From: an uncultured Ruminococcus sp.
GTDB taxonomy: Bacteria; Bacillota; Clostridia; Oscillospirales; Ruminococcaceae
Reading direction: 5' to 3'
NCBI GenBank assembly: GCA_946531975.1
Contig: CAMNAY010000111.1
Span: 1-6,098 of the forward strand
Length of the DNA: 6,098 nucleotides
The translations under genes were made by a program, and so were the position numbers. Positions 1 to 5,721 of the stretch are shown piece after piece (within the stretch, counting starts at the first letter, position 1; each line of letters opens with the position of its first letter). Under the pieces are notes generated by a model, which saw only the letters and a program-made list of their open reading frames with translations, did no database searches and was not told the origin of the DNA.

Positions 1-32
1 CAGAAAAGATAAGGGAGTGAAGCATCACTGAA

Positions 33-1169
33 ATGAGGATCTATCTCGATTCCGCGGCGACGACTAAGCCCTCTGCGGGCTGCATTGCCGCGATGACGGA
101 AGCGATGCAGAACACATGGGGCAATCCGTCTTCCCTGCACAAGGTCGGTCTCGAAGCGCAGCTCGTCATGGAGCATGCGCGCAAACAGCTCGCAGCGGCA
201 CTAGGCTGTGAGACTGCCGCGCTGACCTTTACTTCAGGTGCGACGGAGAGCAGCCATATTGCGATCCGCGGTGCTGCCGCAGCTTACGGTAGGCGGCGCA
301 GACGGGTCATCACAACAACGGTTGAGCATGCGTCGGTGCGCGGCGCATTTGATCTGCTGGAGGAGCAGGGCTTCGAGGTCGTGCGGATTGCACCGGATGC
401 GGACGGCATCCTGCGTGCGGAATCTGTCGCGGCGGCTGTCGATGATAACACCTGCCTTGTCAGTATGATGCTCGTGAATAATGAGACCGGCGCAGTCCTT
501 CCGGTGCAGCGTGCCTTTGCAGCGATCAAGCGGGAACACCGCGAGGTCATTACGCACTGTGACGCCGTGCAGGGCTTTCTGAAGCTGCCGTTCAATCCGG
601 AAAAGCTCGGCGCAGATCTTCTGACGGTCAGCGGACATAAGGTTCATGCCTGCAAGGGCGTGGGTGCGCTGTACCATAAAAAAGGCATTCGCCTGATGCC
701 GCTCTGGAAGGGCGGCGAGCAGGAGGGCACTCTGCGTCCGGGTACGGAATCTGTTCCGCTGATCGCAGGGTTCGGTGCTGCGGTGCAGGAGCTTCGCGGG
801 AGTGTCGCAGAACGTGCGGCGTATGTCGGCGGACTGCGTTCCGCACTGATCGAACAGCTCAGCGGCATGGAGAATGTCACTGTGAATTCTCCCGCGGACG
901 GCAGCCCGTATATTCTGAGCTTTTCGGTTAAGGGTCTGCGCTCGGAAACAATGCTGCATTTTCTCTCGGAGAAGGGCATTTCGGTATCAAGCGGCTCGGC
1001 ATGTTCCAAAGGAAAGCAGAGCGGTGTACTCGAACAGTTCGGCGTGAAGCCGGATCTTGCGGACAGTACCTTGCGCGTGAGCTTCTGTGCGGACAATCAG
1101 CCGGAGGACATCACTGCGCTTTGCGAAGCACTGAAGGAAGCGCAGGCAAGACTGGTACATAAGCGCTGA
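33..1169 (+). CDS. Cysteine desulfurase (NifS/IscS family, PLP-dependent)
   Basis: This cytoplasmic enzyme removes sulfur from L-cysteine, giving alanine and an enzyme persulfide that is passed to sulfur-using pathways. The 378-residue protein has the family landmarks in order: YLDSAATT at the N-terminus (residues 4-11), SGATES (68-73), the PLP-stacking histidine in VEHA (H99), HCDAVQ with the PLP-binding aspartate (D177), SGHK with the Schiff-base lysine (K203), RPGT (235-238), and the mobile loop GSAC with the catalytic cysteine (C324). Length and residue spacing match full-length family members. The ATG is preceded by GGGAG at 13-17, a rather long spacing. The next gene starts 25 bases downstream, which suggests an operon. 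ThiI lies about 1 kb downstream and lacks a rhodanese domain, so this is probably the sulfur donor for ThiI, like NifZ in Bacillus; that role is inferred. A general Fe-S-cluster role cannot be excluded, but no iscU/sufU is visible here. Confidence 0.95.
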   Translation: MRIYLDSAATTKPSAGCIAAMTEAMQNTWGNPSSLHKVGLEAQLVMEHARKQLAAALGCETAALTFTSGATESSHIAIRGAAAAYGRRRRRVITTTVEHASVRGAFDLLEEQGFEVVRIAPDADGILRAESVAAAVDDNTCLVSMMLVNNETGAVLPVQRAFAAIKREHREVITHCDAVQGFLKLPFNPEKLGADLLTVSGHKVHACKGVGALYHKKGIRLMPLWKGGEQEGTLRPGTESVPLIAGFGAAVQELRGSVAERAAYVGGLRSALIEQLSGMENVTVNSPADGSPYILSFSVKGLRSETMLHFLSEKGISVSSGSACSKGKQSGVLEQFGVKPDLADSTLRVSFCADNQPEDITALCEALKEAQARLVHKR

Positions 1170-1177
1170 CGGTTGAC

Positions 1178-1184
1178 AAAGGAG
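1178..1184 (+). promoter_or_regulatory. Ribosome binding site for the small membrane protein
   Basis: AAAGGAG lies 10 bases before the ATG at 1195. It supports this start codon. The TTGACA just upstream (1173-1178) has no -10 partner at the right distance. Confidence 0.6.
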
Positions 1185-1194
1185 ATTTTCCGCG

Positions 1195-1701
1195 ATGGCA
1201 AGTAAAGTATACGATATTCTTCATTTGCTGATTTCCTTCGGTATCATCGCTGAAGCATGGCATTTGAAATGGCGCGGAGATCATCCGCGGGGTATGGAGG
1301 ATCCGGTTGAAACGGAAGCGGAAATCTGCTCGGTACAGTTCCGGAAAAGATGGTTCTGGTCGCCGAAGGAAAGCGCCCGCGTGACAATCAATGCAAAATA
1401 CACAAGAGAAAACGGGAAGCAGGTAACCGGTCAGCTCAAAACTTATCCGGTTCGTTCAAAGGTTGAGATGTATGCACCGGAGCTGCTCAATCAGGGTACA
1501 AAGGTGCAGATCCGATATGACCGGAAGCGCTGCCATTTTTTCAATCCGTATTTTTGCTTTGCGGATCCGCGCTATGCGGTGCCGGAGGTGTCCGGTGAAC
1601 CGCGAAAGATCAGAATCGGTTATGTTACGCTGATACTGCTCTCGCTGCTGATACTTATGCTGTCGGCAGGTATTATCTGCCTTGACTATTTTGTTGACTG
1701 A
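1195..1701 (+). CDS. Small two-helix membrane protein, possibly DUF3592-like
   Basis: I do not recognise a specific function. The 168-residue protein has a hydrophobic N-terminal stretch (about residues 5-20, possibly an anchor or uncleaved signal), a polar middle domain (about 35-125), and a strong C-terminal membrane helix (about 141-163) preceded by a basic patch, EPRKIR. The middle domain has alternating beta-like segments, including YTRENGKQVTGQLKTYP and GTKVQIRYDRKRCHFF. This arrangement resembles DUF3592-type domains, where a beta-rich segment ending in V-x-I/V-x-YD is flanked by membrane helices. The assignment comes from pattern only. The gene sits 25 bases after the desulfurase and 24 bases before the GNAT gene, so it is probably co-transcribed with both. 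Nothing shows that it takes part in sulfur transfer. Confidence 0.8.
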   Translation: MASKVYDILHLLISFGIIAEAWHLKWRGDHPRGMEDPVETEAEICSVQFRKRWFWSPKESARVTINAKYTRENGKQVTGQLKTYPVRSKVEMYAPELLNQGTKVQIRYDRKRCHFFNPYFCFADPRYAVPEVSGEPRKIRIGYVTLILLSLLILMLSAGIICLDYFVD

Positions 1702-1710
1702 CAGGATTGA

Positions 1711-1718
1711 AGGAGGTG
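1711..1718 (+). promoter_or_regulatory. Strong ribosome binding site that fixes a GTG start
   Basis: AGGAGGTG is a near-perfect Shine-Dalgarno sequence ending 7 bases before GTG at 1726. It makes GTG the start of the acetyltransferase rather than a later ATG. Confidence 0.85.
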
Positions 1719-1725
1719 CGGCACA

Positions 1726-2169
1726 GTGATCCGACACTATCAGCCGGACGATCTGCGCGGATGTGCAGAGGTATTCCGCGATGCATTCGCGGAAGAACCG
1801 TGGAAAGAGAACTGGAGCATTCAGCTCGCGGAGACAAGAATCTCGGAGCTGATGAATACGCCGGTGTCGGTCGGCTTTGTCTATGAGGAAGCCGGGACGG
1901 TTTACGGCGTTGCTGCCGGCAGAGCCGTCACCTACCTGTACGGACGCGAATACGTGATCGACGAATTCTGCATGTCGCCGCAGGTGCAGGGCAGGGGAAT
2001 CGGCAGCGGGATGCTCCGGCATATCATGGACGAAATGTCGGCACGCGGTTTTGCAGCGGTTGTGCTGCAAACAACAAAAGGATTTCCGAGTGAGCGGTTC
2101 TACCGGAAGAACGGCTTTGTGCAGAGTCCTGATATGATCACGATGTATCACAAGCTGAACAATGCGTGA
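1726..2169 (+). CDS. GNAT-family N-acetyltransferase
   Basis: This is a predicted cytoplasmic acetyl-CoA-dependent N-acetyltransferase of 147 residues, the usual size of a single GNAT domain. The N-terminus IRHYQPDDLRGCAEVFRDAF is the typical first strand and helix. The acetyl-CoA pyrophosphate-binding motif A is clear: VQGRGIGSGML, with the Q-x-x-G-x-G core at residues 88-93 after the strand VIDEFCMSP. The C-terminal FYRKNGF motif (125-131) is also typical. The acceptor substrate cannot be read from the sequence. The EEPW segment (23-26) recurs in many Clostridia GNAT proteins, some annotated as aminoglycoside acetyltransferase-like, but that is not evidence of resistance. The start is GTG with an excellent ribosome binding site. 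The gene lies between the membrane-protein gene and thiI with no obvious pathway link. Confidence 0.9.
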   Translation: MIRHYQPDDLRGCAEVFRDAFAEEPWKENWSIQLAETRISELMNTPVSVGFVYEEAGTVYGVAAGRAVTYLYGREYVIDEFCMSPQVQGRGIGSGMLRHIMDEMSARGFAAVVLQTTKGFPSERFYRKNGFVQSPDMITMYHKLNNA

Positions 2170-2174
2170 TCCCC

Positions 2175-2192
2175 TATACTATTTTATATAAT
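2175..2192 (+). promoter_or_regulatory. AT-rich tract with -10-like hexamers before thiI
   Basis: The 37-base gap before thiI contains TATACT (2175-2180) and a perfect TATAAT (2187-2192) in otherwise GC-richer surroundings. Neither has a recognisable TTGACA-like element 16-18 bases upstream. The TATAAT would also start transcription nearly at the ribosome binding site. It may be a weak promoter or simply an AT-rich spacer. Confidence 0.2.
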
Positions 2193-2194
2193 AT

Positions 2195-2200
2195 GAGGAA
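2195..2200 (+). promoter_or_regulatory. Ribosome binding site for thiI
   Basis: GAGGAA lies 6 bases before ATG at 2207. The in-frame TTG at 2201 directly abuts this element and would be too close, so ATG 2207 is preferred. Confidence 0.7.
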
Positions 2201-2206
2201 TTGACA

Positions 2207-3418
2207 ATGAGAGAGATCATTCTTGTTAAATACGGAGAAATGGCACTGAAGGGACTGAACCGCAGCTCCTTTGAAGATGTGCTGCTGCGGAATATTCGTT
2301 ACCGCCTGAAGCAGATCGGCAAATTCTCCTATACGAAAGCGCAGTCCACGATCTATATTACGCCCGAAGCAGAAACCGATGAAGCATGCGATGAGCTGCT
2401 GTCAGCTGCCATGCCGCGGCTGAAAAAGGTGTTCGGCATTGCAGCACTGGCACGGGCACTGACCTGTGAGAAGGACTGGGCGGATATCACAAAGCGTGCA
2501 GTGCCGTATCTGGAAGATGCACTGAACGCGGCAAAGACCTTCAAGGTCGAAGCAAAGCGTTCGGACAAGGCGTTCCCGATGAAGTCGCCGGAGATCTGCC
2601 GGGAACTGGGCGGCATCCTGCTCGAACAGTATCCGCATCTGAGCGTGAATGTCAACGAGCCGGATGTGACCGTGACCGTCGAGATCCGCGATACGAATGC
2701 ATATGTGCATGCAGCGAGGGAGAAGGGCGCAGGAGGATTGCCGGTCGGGACCGCAGGCAATGCGATGCTGCTGCTTTCGGGCGGCATTGACAGTCCGGTT
2801 GCGGCATACATGATGGCAAAGCGCGGTCTGCGCATTACAGCATGTCATTTCGCGAGCCCGCCCTATACCTCCGAGCGAGCAAGAATGAAGGTTGAGCAGC
2901 TCTGCGAAAAGCTGACGCCGTGGTGCGGGAGCATGGCATTCTACTGCGTGCCGTTTACCGAAATTCAGGAGGAGCTTCAGCGGAATTGTCCGGAGGAATT
3001 CTTTACGATTCTGATGCGCAGACTGATGATGGAGATTGCCTGCCGTCTTGCCGAGCGCGATGACTGCGGTGCGATCATCACAGGCGAAAGCCTCGGACAG
3101 GTCGCGAGCCAGACCATGCCGGCAATCGCCTGCACGGATGCTGTCGCAACGATGCCGGTTCTGCGCCCGCTGATCGGCATGGATAAGGTTGAGATCGTTG
3201 ACATCGCACGGAAGATCGACACCTTTGATATTTCGATTCAGCCGTATGAGGACTGCTGCACGGTCTTTACCCCGCGGCATCCTAAGCTCCGTCCGCATCT
3301 GGATGCCGTGGAGGAGGCGCAGGCTGAGTATGACTTTGCGCCGCTGGTGGAGCAGGCGATTCAGAATGCTGAGAAAAAGATCTTTGCACAGCATGTCTCA
3401 GAATCTCAAAACATTTAA
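2207..3418 (+). CDS. thiI: tRNA 4-thiouridine sulfurtransferase ThiI (no rhodanese domain)
   Basis: ThiI activates U8 of tRNA with ATP and replaces its oxygen with sulfur (s4U, a near-UV sensor). In some bacteria it also feeds sulfur to thiamin thiazole synthesis. The 403-residue protein has the expected order: N-terminal ferredoxin-like region opening MREIILVKYGEMALKGLNR, a THUMP domain (about 60-165), then the adenylating PP-loop domain with SGGIDSP (191-197). Further family motifs are GESLGQVASQT (293-303), RPLIGMDK (320-327) and PYEDCCTVFTPRHP (346-359), which carries the conserved cysteine pair (350-351). The protein ends soon after the PP-loop domain, so the C-terminal rhodanese domain of the E. 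coli type is absent. This short form, as in Bacillus, takes sulfur from a dedicated cysteine desulfurase, and one is encoded upstream in this window. The start is ATG 2207, chosen from the ribosome binding site over TTG 2201. Confidence 0.97.
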   Translation: MREIILVKYGEMALKGLNRSSFEDVLLRNIRYRLKQIGKFSYTKAQSTIYITPEAETDEACDELLSAAMPRLKKVFGIAALARALTCEKDWADITKRAVPYLEDALNAAKTFKVEAKRSDKAFPMKSPEICRELGGILLEQYPHLSVNVNEPDVTVTVEIRDTNAYVHAAREKGAGGLPVGTAGNAMLLLSGGIDSPVAAYMMAKRGLRITACHFASPPYTSERARMKVEQLCEKLTPWCGSMAFYCVPFTEIQEELQRNCPEEFFTILMRRLMMEIACRLAERDDCGAIITGESLGQVASQTMPAIACTDAVATMPVLRPLIGMDKVEIVDIARKIDTFDISIQPYEDCCTVFTPRHPKLRPHLDAVEEAQAEYDFAPLVEQAIQNAEKKIFAQHVSESQNI

Positions 3419-3434
3419 CAATATATGGCTGTGA

Positions 3435-3450
3435 TGTTTCACGTGAAACA
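3435..3450. promoter_or_regulatory. parS: parS centromere site (ParB/Spo0J binding)
   Basis: TGTTTCACGTGAAACA is a perfect 16-bp palindrome, and 18 bp counting the flanking A and T. It matches the Firmicutes parS consensus TGTTNCACGTGAAACA at every position. ParB/Spo0J loads onto such sites and spreads along the DNA to organise chromosome segregation and recruit SMC condensin. It sits between the thiI stop and the cinA start chosen here. If translation began at ATG 3425 or 3434, the site would encode the peptide MFHVKH at the protein's N-terminus. parS sites are typically clustered near oriC, so this segment is probably origin-proximal; that last point is inferred. Confidence 0.93.
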
Positions 3451-3460
3451 TTGCAATATT

Positions 3461-3465
3461 GGTGA
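3461..3465 (+). promoter_or_regulatory. Possible ribosome binding site for cinA/pncC
   Basis: GGTGA matches the 3' part of a full Shine-Dalgarno sequence. It lies 4 bases before ATG 3470, which equals about 7 bases from the usual GGAGG position. ATG 3425 and ATG 3434 have nothing comparable upstream, and ATG 3521 has only weak purines. Confidence 0.5.
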
Positions 3466-3469
3466 AAAT

Positions 3470-4024
3470 ATGCAAATCGAGGATATAATTAAAGCTGAAT
3501 ATGGCAGAAGTGACCGAATAATGACCGGCGACCTTGACAAAGCGGTGCGGAATGTAGTACAATGTCTATTGGAGAATAGGCTAACTGTGGCAACAGGCGA
3601 AAGTCTGACAGGTGGTCTGCTCTCTGAACGTATTACATCAGTGCCAGGCGCATCACAGGTCTTTGAGCTGGGAATATGCACCTACTCTGATCGGATGAAG
3701 CAAGACTTGCTTCATGTACCGTCCGGTATTCTCGCACAGTACGGTGCGGTCAGCCGCCAGACTGCTTATGCTATGGCGGAGGGTCTGATGCATCGCTCCG
3801 GTGCGGATCTCTGTCTGACAGTGACCGGACTCGCCGGACCCGGCGGCGGTACCGCGGAAACTCCCGTTGGAACCGTTTATGCCGGCTTCGCTTATCAGAA
3901 TCAGGTGACTGCTGCTTGTCTGAAGCTATACGAGCTTTCAGGACTTGACCGCAGCGGTATCCGGCGCATGACTGCGTTATGCGTGTTTCAAATCGCGGAA
4001 CAATTACTGCGGGCAAACGGGTGA
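3470..4024 (+). CDS. pncC: CinA C-terminal domain protein, nicotinamide-nucleotide amidase (PncC type)
   Basis: Members of this family deamidate nicotinamide mononucleotide to nicotinate mononucleotide in NAD recycling. From ATG 3470 the protein has 184 residues and consists only of the CinA C-terminal domain, without the N-terminal MoCF-like domain of full-length CinA. Family motifs are TVATGESLTGGLL (core ATGES-TGG, about residues 41-49), YSDRMK (72-77; family YS-x-x-x-K), TGLAGPGGGT (119-128) and PVGTVYAGF (from 132). The start is uncertain. ATG 3425 and 3434 add residues encoded by parS, ATG 3470 has the best-placed GGTGA, and ATG 3521 would give 167 residues, closest to stand-alone PncC enzymes. 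The first part of the gene is AT-rich and uses codons such as ATA, CTA and AGG, unlike the later part. The gene lies 51 bases after thiI; no direct functional link is evident. Confidence 0.9.
   Translation: MQIEDIIKAEYGRSDRIMTGDLDKAVRNVVQCLLENRLTVATGESLTGGLLSERITSVPGASQVFELGICTYSDRMKQDLLHVPSGILAQYGAVSRQTAYAMAEGLMHRSGADLCLTVTGLAGPGGGTAETPVGTVYAGFAYQNQVTAACLKLYELSGLDRSGIRRMTALCVFQIAEQLLRANG
3534..3563 (+). promoter_or_regulatory. Sigma-A-like promoter inside the 5' part of cinA/pncC
   Basis: TTGACA (3534-3539) is followed after 18 bases by TACAAT (3558-3563), six and five matches to the housekeeping consensus. The predicted transcript would start near 3570, inside the coding region. It would not give a full-length amidase, but it could add expression of the downstream sortase genes or be a chance match within codons. 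Confidence 0.3.
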
Positions 4025-4133
4025 ACAGATCCGATGCCTGCGAATACCTGCGCGAATGCTCCGATGAGGGGAAGCACAGATTCCGTGCCGACCCGATCCG
4101 GCGCTTTGCAGATGATGGAGGCGTTCAATTAGT
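4025..4133 (+). other. Gap between cinA/pncC and the sortase frame
   Basis: These 109 bases hold no recognisable gene, terminator or promoter. GGAGG at 4117-4121 lies 12 bases before ATG 4134, a slightly long but usable ribosome binding site for the sortase anchor segment. Confidence 0.5.
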
Positions 4134-4775
4134 ATGGAAAACCAATTTGACCAGGATACGAACCGCGCTGATTTCGGACGGCATTTCCGCCCCGAAGATC
4201 AGCCGAGAAACACCGGTGAGAGCAGAAGCTCTGAGTCGGTGCAGCAGAGATCATACGGAACGCGCAAGCTGCTGAAGGGCGCCGCAGGACATGCGGAACA
4301 ACATGCAGAACGCGCAGGTGCCGGCGATCAGAACGCTGCTTCCGGCAGGAATGGCTCACATCGGGACGGTATCGCGGAGGTCCTTGAGGAAGTCGAGGCT
4401 GAACAGCTCAGACGCCGCAGGACGCCGCGTGCTGAATACGCTTCTGATTCTCCGGATTCCTCTGAACAGGGACGCCGTCCCGTTCGGAGAGCGGCTGCGC
4501 CAAAACCGGACGAGGGAAGACGGAAAAGACAAATGCCGGAAACGGACACTGAGTTTTCGGAGGATGTCGAGTCCGTTCAGCTTCGGCCGGCGAAGAAAGG
4601 GAAAAAGAAGAAGAAAAAACGCAAGCAGTATACGCTTGCGGATGTCCTCAAGATTTTCATCCCGTGGCGGGGCGATTCTGTCTTTGAGGCACTGCGTAAA
4701 ATCATTTTTACCTGTGCAGTCTGCGTCGTCGGAGTCTGTACTTTCCTGATCAGCAGTTACTACATTGACCTGTAA
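4134..4775 (+). CDS. Sortase N-terminal segment: charged cytoplasmic tail plus membrane anchor, ended by an in-frame stop
   Basis: This 213-residue frame has no enzymatic domain. Residues 1 to about 150 are low-complexity and hydrophilic, rich in Arg, Glu, Ser, Gln and Pro, and look disordered. Residues 154-164 are a lysine-rich block encoded by a 28-base all-purine run (4592-4619). Then comes YTLADVLKIFIPWRGDSVFEALRKI and a membrane helix (about 189-208) ending SSYYIDL. A basic tail followed by one helix predicts an N-in anchor with the following domain outside the cell, the normal topology of a class B sortase. TAA at 4773-4775 ends the frame, and the same frame continues directly into the sortase catalytic domain. 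So this is most simply the 5' half of a sortase gene broken by a nonsense change, or by a sequencing error. A deliberately separate anchor protein is less likely. Confidence 0.8.
   Translation: MENQFDQDTNRADFGRHFRPEDQPRNTGESRSSESVQQRSYGTRKLLKGAAGHAEQHAERAGAGDQNAASGRNGSHRDGIAEVLEEVEAEQLRRRRTPRAEYASDSPDSSEQGRRPVRRAAAPKPDEGRRKRQMPETDTEFSEDVESVQLRPAKKGKKKKKKRKQYTLADVLKIFIPWRGDSVFEALRKIIFTCAVCVVGVCTFLISSYYIDL
4773..4775 (+). other. In-frame TAA stop interrupting the sortase gene
   Basis: TAA lies between the codons for ...SSYYIDL and EAKKEYEEMQQRLED... in one continuous frame. Any single substitution to CAA, GAA, AAA or another sense codon would restore about 509 codons. TAA is also the apparent normal stop of thiI (3416-3418) and of the sortase itself (5661-5663), so a changed genetic code is unlikely. 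Confidence 0.85.
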
Positions 4776-4799
4776 GAGGCAAAGAAAGAATACGAGGAA

Positions 4800-5663
4800 A
4801 TGCAGCAGAGACTCGAAGACGTACTCAATAACAGAGGCTTCACCAAGCCTATCTATGTCGAAAACAAAGTCACAGGTAAGATGGAGGAGTATCTGGAGTA
4901 TAACGAAATCGCAAACCAGTATCTGAACCAGAATCCTGATATGGTCGGCTATATCCGTATCAAGGATACCGAGGTCAGTTACCCCGTCGTTCAGAAGAAA
5001 TCCAAAGACATTAATGATAACAAGAACGACTATTATCTTTATCGCACGTTCCATCAGGAAAGCTCCCGCTCGGGATGCATCTTTATGGATTACCGCAATC
5101 ACTTCGATGAGGTGGCCGATCACCGCCGCATCGTGGACAATTCCGATAATCTCCTGATCTACGGGCATAATATGAATAACCTGACAATGTTCGGCAGCCT
5201 TCGCAATTATTATCGCAATCCGGGCTATTATATGCAGCATCCAGTCGTTGAACTGTATTCACTCTACAATCTCTACCGGTATAAGATTTTTGCGATATTC
5301 GTCGTTGACGGCGAGGACTTCGATTCAGAGTACGCTTTCGATTGCTGGAACGATCTGGATTTTGAAAGCGAAGACGACTTCTATGAATTTGTGAACAACG
5401 CAAAGAAACGCACAGTCATCACCACGGACGTTGATGTGAAGTATGGGGATCCACTCCTGACGCTGTACACTTGCCACGGATTGCATGCCAATGCCAAGCT
5501 GATTCTGATGTGCCGGCGTGTGCGTGAAGGTGAAGACCCGCTTGAGGGTACGCAGAATGCTGTCCTGAATGACAATGTTCTGTACACCAAACAATATTAT
5601 AATTACGGTCACCCCAATACGTTTGATCCCGAAAAATTCGTGCCTTACGGTCCGAATCCGTAA
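4800..5663 (+). CDS. srtB: Class B-type sortase catalytic domain (separated from its membrane anchor)
   Basis: Sortases are membrane-anchored transpeptidases that cut sorting signals and attach proteins to peptidoglycan or build pili. The 287-residue frame from ATG 4800 contains the whole catalytic domain: MVGYIRIKDTEVSYPVVQ (48-65), YGHNMNN with the catalytic histidine (H123), FGSLRNYY (131-138), and TLYTC with the catalytic cysteine (C225, family TLSTC). It ends with the strand LILMCRRVREGED (234-246). The catalytic arginine expected at the start of this last strand appears to be Lys (K233). There is no signal peptide or membrane helix; these lie in the preceding piece, beyond the in-frame TAA. 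ATG 4800 has GAGG only 2 bases upstream, a poor ribosome binding site, and the frame is open back to 4776 (EAKKEYEE). An intact version of the two frames would be one protein. As written, this piece would be untranslated or cytoplasmic. Confidence 0.85.
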   Translation: MQQRLEDVLNNRGFTKPIYVENKVTGKMEEYLEYNEIANQYLNQNPDMVGYIRIKDTEVSYPVVQKKSKDINDNKNDYYLYRTFHQESSRSGCIFMDYRNHFDEVADHRRIVDNSDNLLIYGHNMNNLTMFGSLRNYYRNPGYYMQHPVVELYSLYNLYRYKIFAIFVVDGEDFDSEYAFDCWNDLDFESEDDFYEFVNNAKKRTVITTDVDVKYGDPLLTLYTCHGLHANAKLILMCRRVREGEDPLEGTQNAVLNDNVLYTKQYYNYGHPNTFDPEKFVPYGPNP

Positions 5664-5705
5664 CAGGGTGAAACATAAAAAGAAATTATACGGATGTGTG
5701 ACTGA

Positions 5706-5721
5706 TTTCACCGCTGTGAAA
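5706..5721 (+). repeat. Hairpin TTTCAC-CGCT-GTGAAA, competing with an upstream arm
   Basis: A 6-bp stem with a 4-base loop. The left arm TTTCAC(C) can instead pair with GGTGAAA at 5667-5673, just after the sortase stop, so two mutually exclusive structures are possible. There is no T-run. Confidence 0.4.

Noticed and set aside
1173..1178. TTGACA as a -35 element before the small membrane protein
   Set aside because: No -10-like hexamer is found 16-18 bases downstream; that position falls within the start of the gene.
2402..3394. Long open frame on the - strand (330 codons) opposite thiI
   Set aside because: It lies opposite a clear ThiI coding sequence, and its translation is rich in Arg, His and Cys without recognisable motifs. 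Codon bias of the real gene explains the absence of stops.
3979..4275. + strand open frame bridging the cinA end and the sortase start
   Set aside because: It overlaps both genes in another frame, its translation is Arg-rich, and it has no ribosome binding site or recognisable domain.
4614..4620. AAAAAAC, resembling a -1 ribosomal frameshift heptamer
   Set aside because: The codon phase is AAA AAA C rather than A AAA AAC, and the sortase pieces on both sides of the stop are already in the same frame, so no frameshift is needed.
4773..4775. TAA as a reassigned sense codon
   Set aside because: Other genes in the window, thiI and the sortase itself, appear to end normally at TAA, so general reassignment is not supported.
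4356..5240. Open frame on the - strand (294 codons) opposite the sortase frames
   Set aside because: Its hydrophobic, Ile/Val-rich translation is the complement of Asp/Asn-rich codons in the sortase. The + strand carries clear sortase motifs.
5667..5721. Possible Rho-independent terminator after the sortase
   Set aside because: Stems are present, but no T-run follows either of them.
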